Of a stretch of 64,000 bases of DNA, positions 32,350 to 43,716 are shown piece by piece (positions within the stretch are counted from its first letter, which is position 1; every line of letters begins with the position of its first letter). The notes under the pieces are model-generated. The model was given only the letters and a program-made list of their open reading frames with translations. It had not been told where the DNA came from and ran no database searches. This DNA comes from Neurospora tetrasperma FGSC 2508. Taxonomy: Eukaryota > Ascomycota > Sordariomycetes > Sordariales > Sordariaceae. A program made the translations under genes and the position numbers. The DNA lies in assembly GCF_000213175.1 (NCBI RefSeq), contig NW_009799099.1, positions 359,373-423,372 of the forward strand, read 5' to 3'.

Positions 32350-34406
32350 ATGGACCACAGAGACCTGACACCCGTTTTGCAATATCTGGCAGCGGGCCAG
32401 GCTGGCAAGTTTGACGACAGCTGGGCAAATCCCGATCCAGCAACGCTTGAAATGGCAGAATCACTGTACATTGCGCATCATGGCCGGCTCCCCAGTCCGG
32501 CCCCGGTGGCACCGAAGCAACTTGAGCCGTCCGAAAAGTGAGAGTTCCCTTGCTGTTATCAGGAGTGGACATGCAAGCGACTGACGACGAGCGTTCAAAG
32601 GTTTCGAGTTTACGTTGTAAACTTTACGGAATGTATGCATCATTTCTTGGAGGTCACTGGCGACAAGAGCGCGACCGAGGCCTTCAGCTGCAAGTTCTGG
32701 GATGGCGTGGAGGACGAAGTGGCAAAGGCAATGGAAGCCTTCGAAGGCCACGACAAGAGACGCCGCAGTTGGCGGAAACCCTTTGAAGCAGCGGATAGAC
32801 TTGGCGGTATTGCTGCCCGCCGCATCGAATTCCTGGTCCAACTAATACCGGACGGTGAGTACACTGGTCTGCTAGCCGGCGGTCTGAGACTATTGTGCAA
32901 TGTGAGGCAGTTCCCTTCCCTTTTTCTCCAAAGGTTGTACTTACAGCCAATGTCTTGACGGCAAAGCGCAAAAAGGAGGTCCGCGAGACCATCTTGCAGA
33001 TGCTGGACAGTTTGGGCGACACTGTCTCGCATAGCAAGGCACAGATCAAGCTTTACAGCGACGACCCGGATTTGAAAGAGAAGTCGGAGGACCTCTATAT
33101 GGCCATTCTGGACTTTGTTGCCTACGTCGTCTCTTATCTGAATCGACCAAGTGCTAGTATGTTCCACTTTCCCAGGTTCCCTTTCACCCACCCCTTAGGT
33201 AGCCCTTCAATCCCGCAGTCACACCAGCCTGGAAGTTTTGATAGCCGCAGTCCCGAGCACATACTGATATCCCATTTAGTTGAGTCCTTCAAGGCCTTCT
33301 TTCAGCAAGCAGACTATGGGTCGAAGCTAGATGATGCCGTTGACAAGGTGAAGAAGGCCTCAGCATCGTTCGAGGGCTCTGTGTCAATCTGCTTCCAGAC
33401 GCGCGTTGAGGAAATTGACAAGAACGTCCGGGCTCTAGTATCGCCAATCATGGCTTTATACTTCACCCTCGGGGGACTTGTGAGAGACTTTCCCGGTGAG
33501 TTCATCCAAAACACACAACATTCGGGAGAAAATTCTGCCAGAAAGCTGACCTTACCTGCCGGAAAAGCCCAGATGGAACAGCTTGTAAGAAAAGAGATGC
33601 AGAACGCGGCCATGTTTCAACCAACCATGCAGTTCATACAGTATGTGGGACCAATGCAGCCCCAAATGCCACCCCCTGGGTTCAACGCTTCTCAGTTGTG
33701 GCCGCTTCTCTGCACCAACTGGAACGGCGGCAGCCCAACCGTGGCGGAGGATTTACTGGCCATTTCCAAGGCGGACGTCCAGCTAGCCCTGAGATCGCCG
33801 CCGTCGTCCATGGGTCAGAACCAGATCGGGTATCTCCTGATTGAGGATGCATTCGTGGTCTGGCTCAAGTCTCTTGAGTCACAGATCCTTGTCCTCCACG
33901 ACGAGCAGTCGCTAGAAGGTAGCTCGTCGCTCTCCACCCTCAGCTACCTCTGCGCCTTGATCACCGAGATGATGTCCGCCCCTGGCATGATCCGGCTCTG
34001 CTTCTTCTGCGGCCTGCACTCTGCGGACGGCGACGTATTGGGAGGCGGCTACGGACTGATGCGCAGTCTGACGCTGCAACTCCTGCAACCATTTGGGAAC
34101 GCCAACCTTTCCCCGACCGGCAACGACCTGAATCTGCTCGCTCAAGGGCTCATGATGAACGATTTATCGACGACTTGCTCCGTCTTCAACATGCTTTTGC
34201 ACAACGTACCCGCCGGTGTTGTATATATCTTGGTAGATGGCGCATTCTGGTATGCATCGGGGTCACATGGCGATGAAATGGCGGCTGTGATGGCGTTCCT
34301 GAACCGACTCGTCCTCGAGTCGCGAGCTAATGCTAACAGAGGATTGGTGCTCAAGATTCTTGTCACGAATCCCACTCCTTCGCAGCGGAACGGTTGGGAT
34401 ATATAG
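32350..34406 (+). CDS. DUF7708 STAND-type protein without clear P-loop, 601 aa
   Basis: Exons 32350-32537, 32601-32901, 32967-33156 and 33280-34406, with GTGAGA, GTGAGG and GTATGT donors and consistent phases. The core IEFLVQLIPDGEYTGLLAGG (about residues 136-155) is the signature of DUF7708, which caps many fungal NLR/STAND proteins; DLYMAILDFVAYVVSYLN belongs to the same domain. The C-terminal half resembles the start of the NTPase region seen in such proteins (SLESQILVLHDEQSLEGSSS where family members have a nucleotide-loop-like segment; IRLCFFCGLHSADGD; YGLMRSLTLQLL; VVYILVDGAFWY), but no GxxxxGK[ST] is present. Intron 2's acceptor (GGCAAAG) is weak, and a further in-frame 3n intron in exon 4 (GTGAGT near 33495) is possible. 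Likely a recognition or regulatory protein, inferred. Confidence 0.75.
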
Positions 34407-34683
34407 GCGGCCGTCGTACACCTTGAATAATCGTTGTTCGAGGATGGCCATGAAGTAGATGTTCAGCGTATGATGGTTGGCTTCTAAATAATGAGGGTTC
34501 ATTTTCTTTCTCCTTGAATATTGTACTCAACACAGATGTTCGCGTGGAGTATGAGGTACAGGCTTATATCCTCACCATCGCCTATATTTCCAGCGGCTGG
34601 GCATCGCCGAGGTGTTCTTCGGGAAATGTGCCGAAGAGAATTGCGAGTGCGGTAGCAATAGCGAAGGTTGTTACCAGCTATAA

Positions 34684-35319
34684 GACCGATGTAGAGGAAT
34701 CGAGCCCGACTTTCTCCAAGTATGGCTCGAACCCGCAAAGCGGCTGAGAAAGTTTCGACTTTACTCCAGCTTTGATCTCGAAGGACTTGCTAGTGGTCAT
34801 ACCTCTAGAGAAGGAGGAGACTCTCTGGGATTCAACATAAATACCATCCTGCTTGGTCACCAGGACACGCTCGAGCATTTCGAATGGTGCCAGATGGTCA
34901 GCCCGAGAATACCTACCGACGAGACAAACTGGACGAAAATGTTTGGGGAGGAGGAGCAAAAATTCACGTGTCTTCCGCACCTGAAGGAGTTGGTGTATTT
35001 GAAACTTTCGGATACGTTTCTTTATACTCGTCAGCAGTTGATTAGTCGAGGAACTTTGGGCGGCGCTGGCCCTGTTACTACTGTGAGACCGGGACACCCT
35101 CAGCAGCCACCGCCGGTTGCGCCAATACCCGCACCTATTCCAATACAAAGACCTAGTGTGCCTACTGCCGCTATTAATCCGAGGCGTTTGATGGAGATGA
35201 ATATTCGGAGTGTAGTCGCACACAATATTTCCGAGCTGGGAACGCCGCCGAAGTTGAGGTCGGTTGACGTGGTGGTAGGAAATTTGCCGACGGACAGGTG
35301 TTTGACGATTGAGCTTTGA
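34684..35319 (+). pseudogene. LRR/F-box-type C-terminal fragment, copy 2, 5' truncated
   Basis: An open frame of 211 codons follows a TAA at 34681, with the first in-frame ATG only at 34894. It is collinear with copy 1 on the minus strand at 23.3-23.9 kb: RCRGIEP, WLEPAKRLRKFRLYSS, FNINTILLGHQDTLEHFEW, KMFGEEEQKFTCLPHLKELV, TFLYTRQQ and LGTPPKLRSV...LPTDRCLTIEL. It contains an extra Pro-rich insertion (PQQPPPVAPIPAPIPIQRP) before the last block. Since the similarity runs upstream of the first ATG, the piece is either a fragment of a larger gene or an exon whose 5' partners I cannot find. It follows the DUF7708 gene by about 280 bp. Confidence 0.55.
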
Positions 35320-35715
35320 TGGTAGGTAGGTAGGATGTTCTTTGCCCCTTTCCTCCCTAAACCTGCCTGCTGAAACATGTAGGGAAGAATGGAATTGTCA
35401 CACATGACCATGTCTCGTTCAAGTCCTTCCAAATCATGAACTTATTACCGTTGTATTTTTGGCTTTCCTATAACTTTTGAATGACTGGAACCGCCCTTTT
35501 TCTTTTCTCTTTCTCTTTCCCGACCGGCCCCGTCCGCCGAACTTTTTGTTTTCTTTGCTCAAACATCCGTTTCGCCATCGCTGCCATCGTCCGCCAGGAT
35601 CATGCATCCATGGATGTTGCCCCGTCCCGTTCGACTCCGATGGACCCATGATTTAGCACCTATTCATCATTCATATCTCTCATTTCTTTTGCTCTGAAGC
35701 CTCAAGCCTCAAGCC
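35320..35715. other. Intergenic between convergent units
   Basis: About 400 bp; CTTTTTCTTTTCTCTTTCTC tract at 35500-35519 and a CCTCAAG triple repeat at 35700-35717 next to the end of the synthase gene. No gene seen. Confidence 0.4.
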
Positions 35716-36782
35716 TCAACCCCTAACCCTAGCAACAACCACACTATTCACCACATCCGTAAACGGATGCACCACTGCACAACACTCCAATACCCCCAAC
35801 AGCCTCTCCGTCGTGACGTTCACCTCCGGGTACAAGCAGGTTCTCAGCCCCCACGCGCTCCTCACCACTAGCAGCGCACCAGGCCTCATGGTCCTGACGA
35901 CCTTCAAGAAAATCTCCTCCTTATCTTCCTGCGACAGCCCCACGAGCGCAGCAATGTAGACGACGTCTGAGTCTTCCAGACTAATAGACGAAGAACCCGC
36001 CTCGCCGCAAAGGAACTTCATCCCTTCGCCCCAGGGGCCCAACGCACCGTTTAGTTGCGAGGAGACGTCGATAGCTGTGGGGGACATGTCGATGTTGCAG
36101 ATTATTGGGATCGTGTCGTTGGGACTAGAAGTCTTGCGGATTTCGTCAAGGAGACACCACGAAGTAAGCGGAAGTGGACCGGAGCCGATGAAGGTGATTT
36201 TCTTGAGGGGTGCGGTATTGTTGGGAGGTAAAGCGGCGCGAATGGCGGAAAGTTCGAGGCGCGCGAGGTCAATGTAGTTTTGGAAATAAGGAAAGTCAGT
36301 TTGGAGAGCCTTGAGGACGGTTTCGTGGCCTTGGTGGGCGGCGAGGGCGAGGGTGTGTTCGGCCCAGTGGGTTTCCAGACAAGATTCGGCTTCGGAGCAG
36401 ATGGTGCGTAGCGAGGAGAGGATTTGTTGGAGGCCGGGGAAGTTGAGGATCTGGAGATGTTAGTCTACAACTTGCTTTGGTGATTTCGGGGGAAACGTAC
36501 CTGCTGGATTACGCTTGGAGGGTGGATCTGGACGCATGTGTGGACGAGGTTCCCCAGTAAGCGGTTGATTTCTTCTCCTGGTTGGTAGGTCGGTAGCTTC
36601 TTGAGTTGCTTGTGTGTATCGAGAATGCTTAGAGCGATCATTTGCGCCTTGGTGATGTTTGCGCTACCCATGGTGTCTAGTTTTTCGGCAAGGATATCCG
36701 GGTTCGTGTTGTTGTCGAGGTAGTGAGAGGACTGGTGGTTCCTTGGAGAACCAAGACCGAGAACTGAGAGAAGGGCAGGCAT
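35716..36782 (-). CDS. NAS: Nicotianamine synthase, 338 aa
   Basis: Exon 1 is 36782-36501 and exon 2 is 36450-35716, joined in phase 0 over a 50-nt intron (GTACGT, ACTAAC, CTCCAG). The enzyme family condenses aminopropyl groups from three S-adenosylmethionines into nicotianamine, a chelator of zinc, iron, copper and nickel. The methyltransferase-like fold is visible: KKITFIGSGPLPLTSWCLLD (about residues 177-196), ICNIDMSPTAIDVSSQL, a DVVYIAALVGLSQEDKEEIF segment, MRPGALLVVRSAWGLRTCLY and the C-terminal VHPFTDVVNSVVVAR, all matching plant NAS signatures. Length is close to the plant enzymes (about 320). Filamentous fungi including Neurospora are known to have functional NAS. The gene is divergent from the ATP-grasp gene 2.2 kb away. 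Confidence 0.93.
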
Positions 36783-38986
36783 TTTAAGGAAGGCTTTTTC
36801 GAAGGAACACTTCGCTGGGATGGTTTTACGGCTGCCTTGAGGTAATGGTTACGACGACTGCGCTGGTGAAGGTCGATGAGCCACGGCCAGCGAGGTTCTC
36901 GTTCCGTTTTGTTTAGGCACAACGGCTATGGGACGATGCGCGCAAGGCTGAAATCGAGTCGTTCTGTTGACACCGCCTCGTGTGCTGCTGAGAAGGGACA
37001 GATGAGCGGCTGTAGGGCTGGGCTGGATGGGATCAGACGGAAGCGTAAAGCGAAGGGCATCACAAAGTTGTGAGGGTCCCCTCCAGCTTCTGTAAAGAGG
37101 GAGGGGATCCGGCTCAGTAAAGTAGGGGACCAGCTGGTCGGACAGATGGACCAAGTAGTGGAAATCCATTTGCAAAACATGCCCCTGGGATTAGTACGAC
37201 GGTGGAAAATGGCAACCCACCTCAATTGCGGGAAATACCCAAGTCTACCCGACCCTGCGGTTACCCACAGAAATAAACTCCGAAGCGATGAAAGGCGACG
37301 GAGTGGACAGTTTGACAAGGGCATCACCAATGTCGAGAGATCGTGAGAACCTTGATGGTCCGTGGAAATGTTACCCAACCAAACAATCTGCCAGTAGCCT
37401 ACATACTTGCAACCATCCGTTGCTCAATTGGTGCCTGACCAATTCAGGTTTCTTATTGGAAGCTGTAGCCGTTCCATTGCGCCGTGCCGAGGGTGAGCCA
37501 CTTTCAATCGTCAGATCAGCATTTAGCATTCGTCAAAGTGGAATAGTTGGGACAACGTTTACTCCACGGCGCATCCGCATCGAGCGGGCGTAAGATCTAA
37601 GTGTATGGCATTTGTAACGAGAAATGTATATGGAGAGTTTGGGGTTGTGTCGGATTGATTGCTTGTCCAAGACTGAAGAGTCATCTTACTTTCAATGGAC
37701 GGGATGCGAACAAATTGCGGCGTGGAAGAATTTGTTTGTGCAGAGGAAAAAAGGGAAAGGGAAAGGACGGGGGAGCCAGGGGAATTGGCCATCAAGGTCC
37801 TCACGGTTGACGAGAGGGGAAGACGCAAGGGGCCCACATTCGCCCAGAAATGGCCAAGCTGATTGGTCTGTGGGTTTCCTGTGGGATAGCGCCTGCCAAG
37901 CCATCTTATCAGATTTATCGCTAAACTGCTGGGCCATCAAGGTTCTCATTCTGTGCCGCTGTTTGTCCTCTCCTTCTCTCTTCTTTCCTTGGCCTTCCAC
38001 TCACTCTGCGACACTCGGAGTACAACACGACAAGACATTTTACGATACGCTACAACGAAGTGAGACATGTCGACCGACACTTGTTCTTTTCCATGGTTAC
38101 ACTCATAAATAAAGAAGAGGTCACCAGTGTGTTACTCGGAGATGCCTTGCCCGTCGCCTCTCCTGGTATCGAGTCATGTTCGACCAGTGGAAGACAAGAG
38201 TCACCAGAATGTCAAGCTGGACAGCCATTATTGGCTACCGCTGTCGCTGGTTTTCATTGCACGACAGCTCATCATTGTATTCCACCGCCCGAACTGAGAT
38301 CGAGACCCGGAAGAAATGAGGTCAACATTTTATGAGGTACCAAGTATCCAATCTCCAGCCTCGACAGCGTCATGATTACCCGGGAGATCGCCCAACGTTA
38401 TTGTCCGATCCAAATGTCCAAGGATCATGATGTTAAAAGGGGGCTCTGTACCGGGCACCTCACCAATTATAATCTGAGGTGGACGGAAAGTGATGGTCTC
38501 CTCCCTTGGCCCTCAGGGTTCATAAATACCTCTACCTAGGTATCACTACTCACTGGAAGCTGTTATCAGTCGGTGTCTTGCGTCACCGACTAATCTCCTT
38601 CCCGCTTCTCCTGTCCCGTCGTCTGTTTGATGCCGTTTTATCAAGCCCCTCCACTCGTCACTTTATTTCACCCAAAATACTCCGTCATCTGCGCATTCGT
38701 TTGCTCCGATTTATTTTGGTTCTTGACACTCAAATACCCACCGCTTTAAGTGAAACTACCCCTCGCTCTGCTTCTTCAAGCTTGCTATTGTTTCTCTCCT
38801 TTTCTCATACAACTCACCCAGCAGCCATTGTGCAATCATTCAAGCACATCGGCACACATCGGTAAACAAGAACCAACGGGCTTGCGCGTACTTCCACTCC
38901 AACAACAACATCTTTGATCCTCTCACACAACCTGACACCACTCTCATCGAGCGCGCCCTGTTGATCACGTCAACAACGGCGACATC
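36783..38986. other. Large divergent intergenic region NAS / ATP-grasp ligase
   Basis: These 2.2 kb contain the promoters of both genes. The part next to the ATP-grasp gene (about 38500-38980) is pyrimidine-rich and holds TACCTCTACCTAGGTATC at 38527-38544, which combines the octamer with a CCTAGG palindrome. No additional gene is supported; frames near 37600-38110 have no recognisable features. Confidence 0.45.
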
Positions 38987-41307
38987 ATGGCTCAGATCGG
39001 CGAGCTTCTGGGTTTGGCGCCCTTCGGTTTCGCTCCCGTCACTTCATCTTCTCCTATGAACAACCAGAGTGGTTCGTCTACCTTCTTCACCACTAGCTAT
39101 CCATCCTTTCCCCTCTCACTATTTCTTTGTACTATGTGTGGTCATCATGACCGAGAAACCAACGACTACTAACATCCACGCTCGAAATTTCAGCTGGCTC
39201 CAATCGGCCTTTCTTTTGCGACACTGTCGACTTGGGTGACTTGTACGCCGCGATCCACGTAGTCGTTCTGCCGCCGTCGCCCCAGGCCTCACTCTCTCCC
39301 GGAAACACCCCAAATGGCTCCTCCAAGAACCCCTACAACGGCCACGACGGCACCAACGGCCATGCTCAGGATGTGAACGGGCGTCCGAGTACACCCACAC
39401 AGCTGGACAAGTTCCTGCTTAACCTCATCAGCGCCGGTGTCGACGAGCCACGTCTTTCCGACTTCGACATTTCCCTTTTCACCCTCATCTTTCCAAAATG
39501 CGAAGGTTACGCTGTCCGATCGAACCTCCTGGAGCACCGCTTGCAGGACTGTCCGATTCCTATTGCTCGCATCGATGATCGCCTGATCGCTCGAAAGTTT
39601 CATGGCATTTTCTGGGCAAGAGAATTGACCGCCGCCGGCCCCAGCGCTAACCTCTCCCTTCTCGCCGAGCACGCTGCCGGTGTTGTCCAGTGGTGCGATG
39701 TTTCGAGCGCCCTATCCATTCAGGAGCTTCAGCAGCGCCTTATCAACATCACCCAGGAATTGCACCATAGGCTTCACAATGTGCCTTGCTTGTTACCTGA
39801 TCCCCCCATTGAGGAAAAAACAGTAGCTCTCGTCAGGGGTCGCCCAAATCTGATGACAGGCGGTCCGGTCTACGCTGCTGCCAAAGCACTGGGCCTCAAA
39901 CTGGTCATCATCGACGAAGCTGGGCATTGGCTTGAAGCTAATACCATCGAGAACCGCAAGCTTCGCAAGGCATTCCTCAGAACGGACATGACAGAAGACG
40001 AAGGACTAGCCGACCGCATTGTGCAGTCAATTAAGAGATACGGCACGCCGGTGGATGGTATTTTCACGTTGTCCGATAACTTCTTTGTCACCGTCGCCAA
40101 GGTCGCTGAGGAACTTGGTCTTCCTTGTGGCCCGGTCTCGGCATTTGAGACAGCGGTCGACAAGTACAAGTCCCGCATGCTGCAGGACTCTCCTGGTCAT
40201 ACGGCCCGAGTAACCAGCGTTGAAGAGCTCGACATCCTCCTCTCTGCGCCAACCGATGGTTCCCAGCCTTTCTTCACGCCTACTTTCCCCATGATCGTCA
40301 AACCTACCAAGGGCTGGTCATCAGAGTGTGTATCCAAAGTCACCAAGCTCAGCGACCTTACTACCGCCGTCAAGAAGGCGACCACACGTCACGGTTCCGC
40401 GGCAGTCATCGAGCCGTTCTACGACGGCCCCGAAATCGACGTCAACTTCGTCCTTCTCGACGGCGAGATTCTCTTTTACGAAATCGCAGACGAGCCCCCC
40501 TGCGAGGGTGACGCCACCGACGCGACCGTCAACGACACCTTCTCGCCCGTGGCCCTCACCCTACCATCCGCCCTCCCCGCCGACGAACAAGAGATCGTCA
40601 AAGACACCCTCCACAAGATCCTGCTTGATCTGGGTTTCCACACCGGCATCTACCACCTCGAAGCCCGCATGGTCAACTCCAAATACGAATACCGCTCCAT
40701 TTCCCCGGGTATCATCGACCTCGTCCCTCGCGACAACCTCCCCTTAAGTAAAAATCCCGAATGCAAACTCATCGAAATCAACGCCCGTCCGCCCGGATAC
40801 CGCGTCTCCGTCCCCTCGCGCCACACCTACGGCATCGATTACTTTGCCGTGCGCATGCTCGCTGCCCTAGGCGACAAGGACCGTCTGCGCGCTATCTCTG
40901 TTCCCTTCTCTCATTACTCTGAAGTTGACGACGGCACACCCGGTGCCGGTGCGCAATACTGGTCTCGCCTTGTGTACATTCCTGTTCCGAGGGATGGCGT
41001 CTTGAAGTGGGGATTCAAGCAGCATGAGAGCGAGCACAATGGGTATGAGATCATCAGCCCGTCCGAAGACCTAAAGCTGCGCCGTCCCGATCTGGCGGGG
41101 CATATTGTTCTAGCGGTCGATTATTATGAACATGGAGAGTGGGTGAGCACGTTTACTGATGGCGCGAGAACGTATCTGGGACATGTCCTTGTCAAAAGCA
41201 CCGTTAGTAGGCAGGAGGCTATTGAGGTTGGTAATGCGGTGCTTAAGGCCTACGAGGTCGATATTGATATTGAGGGGGAGTCTGACTTTGACTTGCTGAG
41301 CGACTGA
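38987..41307 (+). CDS. ATP-grasp amino-acid ligase-type enzyme, 732 aa
   Basis: Exon 1 is 38987-39071 and exon 2 is 39194-41307; the intron has an unusual GTTCGT donor but a textbook ACTAAC branch and ATTTCAG acceptor. The ATP-grasp fold spans about residues 345-560: VDKYKSRMLQ, FPMIVKPTKGWSSECVSKV (the ATP-binding Lys strand), AAVIEPFYDGPEIDVNFVLL (Glu-containing hinge), EARMV and CKLIEINARPPGYR (metal-binding Glu and Asn). An N-terminal region with LVRGRPNLMTGGPVYAAAKA, resembling the preceding Rossmann-like domain, and a C-terminal beta-rich domain complete the architecture of L-amino-acid/carnosine-synthase-like ligases. It should form an amide or peptide bond with ATP; substrates are unknown. 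The first 60 residues contain a Gly/Asn/Ser-rich linker. Confidence 0.85.
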
Positions 41308-41398
41308 GAGGGTGTGAGGGTTTGAGGATTACCTTGCTCGGCTTGGTGGTCTTTTGGTCAGGTCCGGTCCGGATGGAATAACCTCAAAGAGGTATACT

Positions 41399-41554
41399 GG
41401 GAGTGGCGTCCCTTGATTATCTGTGGTTCAGTATTCTACGGAGTCTCGAACGTCAGTAGGGAGTGGCGTCCCTTGTTTGGCTTTGATGGTCTACAATAAG
41501 GACTAAAACTTGCTCTGGCACGCAGGTGTATTTGAAAACAGGGAGTGGCATCCC
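41399..41554 (+). repeat. Three direct copies of a 14-nt hairpin element
   Basis: GGGAGTGGCGTCCC at 41399-41412 and 41459-41472 (exactly 60 nt apart) and GGGAGTGGCATCCC at 41541-41554. Each has complementary ends GGGA/TCCC around a 6-nt loop. They lie 90-250 nt downstream of the ATP-grasp stop codon, probably within its 3' UTR. Confidence 0.75.
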
Positions 41555-42531
41555 GAACTCACTTCCATCTGTCTTGCTTGACGCGTTTACCTTTTGGCTG
41601 GTAATTCCAGGCGTCTGTCTTCTTAGTCTTGACCTGTTGTTACTTCATGTTTGCTTTTTGTATGTTTCCTCTAACCTACTTTACGGCTAGTCCTTCCTCT
41701 TTTTCTCTCGGTACCTTAATTGGAGGACATCATAGCATCGCGTCGGCGTTGAAGACAGGAAAGCTCAGTCGCCTTATAGTTGAGGTTGATGTGAGCGATA
41801 ATAGGAGTTTACTGGACAGTTTAGACATACTACGTATCCAAACCCATTCCAATCTCTGCTACCCGCGTGAAGTTGTCCGAATGGTCACTGTATTTGCAAC
41901 CGCGGAAAGTGGTCACGTCCGTGTACTTCTAAGCGTCCCGCGCCGGTTCGGACTTACAGGAGACAAGAGACAAGGTCGATACCCTCACGTAAGACAAGAT
42001 GTGACGTGTAAGCCGGAGCGACAAATGGCGTGATGTTGCATTTCCCCTTCTTTCGGACCTTGGGACACTCAGCCGTGATTGATATTGGGGATTGGAATGT
42101 GAAACTGGCTTGAAGGATTGTCGGATATATAACTGGCATGAAATTGATTCCCTGGTAGGTGAGTGGCATTGAGACGGTTGATCTCTGTGTGTGAATATGA
42201 TATCGCGATCGTCCCTCACGAAACGCGATGATCCAATAAGTCGATTAGTGAATGGTATTGACAAAGAATGTTCGCAACAAGTCTATCTGTATCTCTATAA
42301 TATGCCCTGTCAAACGTATTAGCAAACGAGGAAGAGACCCTAATGGATGCGAAGATGAACCTACCTTTGAACTCCATCTATGGTCTACCAGGGGTACCGT
42401 ATCCAAGCAAGGCCCCCCTTTCTAAAATTCTAATCCGAATCCGTCTATCCCAAACCATGTCTATCTATCCTTCTATCCCCGTCTATGGGTATATCCCTCT
42501 TCCTTCACACCCCCCTTTCCAATCCGTTCGT
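41555..42531. other. Intergenic between convergent genes
   Basis: Nearly 1 kb of 3'-flanking DNA. A plus-strand frame at 41629-42033 shows no family feature. No gene supported. Confidence 0.4.
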
Positions 42532-43627
42532 TCAAAGATTACTCTTCAACATGACAAACAAACTATCACACCTCGCCAGCTCGACCTCCTCCCCCGTCAC
42601 CTCATCCTCCACCACAATCGCCGCCTCGCTCCAATACTTGCGTCCCTCCACCTTGGTAATCCTGCACCGGACCATAATCGTGCACGGCGTCCTCACCGGC
42701 TTCACAAAGGTAGTATTCAGGTACGCCGTCATAAGCGGGAGGTTCTGCATCCTCTTGAGCTTCTTGTTCTGGGTGAACAGCTGGCCCGTCAGGTCGTCCA
42801 TCATGGCCATGACCATGCCGCCGTGGCAGACGCCAGGCCAGCCGTTGAGTTTGTTGCCAAGAGTCAGGAAAGCCAAAGTTTCGGTGATGAGTCCCTCTTC
42901 GGACCCGTCGACGGTGGTGATGTAGGCGGATATGGTCTCGGGGCTGTTGAGCGTCTGGGAAAACAAGACGTCGCAGTGGCCCGGCTTGGGTTGGCGGCTG
43001 TCGGCTTGGGTGATGACGAGGTGGGGTTTCGAGAGGTGCTTGGCGACCCAGGGGATGGAGCGGAAGTGGTCGATTTCCATTTGTGCTGTTTTGGGGGTGG
43101 TTGAGAAGGAGGAGGAGGACGACGACTCGGGGTGAGGTCTCATCGTGGTGGTGGTGTGGACGGCGGCAGCGGCAGCGGCAGCAGTAGTGTGTTGGGCCCG
43201 GGTCCAGTTCGTGTTTGTGGCGGGGATGAAGCTAGAAAGCGAGAGAATTGGGTTTCCAGTCAGCTATGGTGTTTGCGATTCAGTCGTTTGCGAAAAGGTT
43301 TGAATGTCATGACTGAGTGTGAAAGTGTTGTTGTTGTCGTCGTCGACGGTCTCCGACTCTCCGTTATCAATGTTGTCATTGCGGTGGGTGGGTCGTGCCG
43401 AGGTTCCTTTGAGATTGGATGGTTGGTGATATCCACTGGACGGACTTGGTTCCATCGCGGCGGAACAACATGTTTATCTTTGCGTCGCAATGCTCACTCA
43501 AAACATACCTCGGGGACTTGGGGATGGTGTTGTTCCTGACACTGGTCATGCACCGTCTGATGGCGGTTCCTTGCATCCGTCCGATGTTGACGGTCTGTCT
43601 GAGCGCGGCGGTCATTGCTGAAGACAT
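42532..43627 (-). CDS. PaaI/4HBT-type hotdog thioesterase with probable mitochondrial leader
   Basis: The C-terminal exon 43231-42532 encodes a hotdog-fold acyl-CoA thioesterase with NGWPGVCHGGMVMAMMDDLT (HGG motif; Asp of the following helix) and a TTFVKPVRTPCTIMVRCRIT strand pair. Its first ATG is 43143, giving 203 residues. An upstream exon 43627-43509 (MSSAMTAALRQTVNIGRMQG..., rich in Arg/Ser/Thr, no acidic residue) has the look of a mitochondrial presequence and joins in exact phase through a 277-nt intron (GTATGT donor, GCTGAC branch, TTTCTAG acceptor), giving 272 residues. A further leader intron lies at 43716-43628 (GTAAGA, GCTAACC, CTGCAG), ending one base before the first ATG. The upstream-exon model is preferred but not proven; the core enzyme is safe. 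Confidence 0.75.
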
Positions 43628-43716
43628 CTGCAGAGTGGCAGTGGGTTAGCGCTGTTAATTGAGGCTCTTGTCTGAGGCCCTTTTAGTGAGCAGCACTATC
43701 AAGAAGGGTTTCTTAC

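Noticed and set aside
31960-32382. 140-codon minus-strand frame
   Set aside because: It overlaps the start of the well-supported DUF7708 gene and the divergent promoter, and shows no domain feature.
34720-34745. GGCTCGAACCCGC, resembling a tRNA T-loop
   Set aside because: No acceptor stem or anticodon arm fits around it, and the sequence is explained as coding DNA of the LRR-like fragment.
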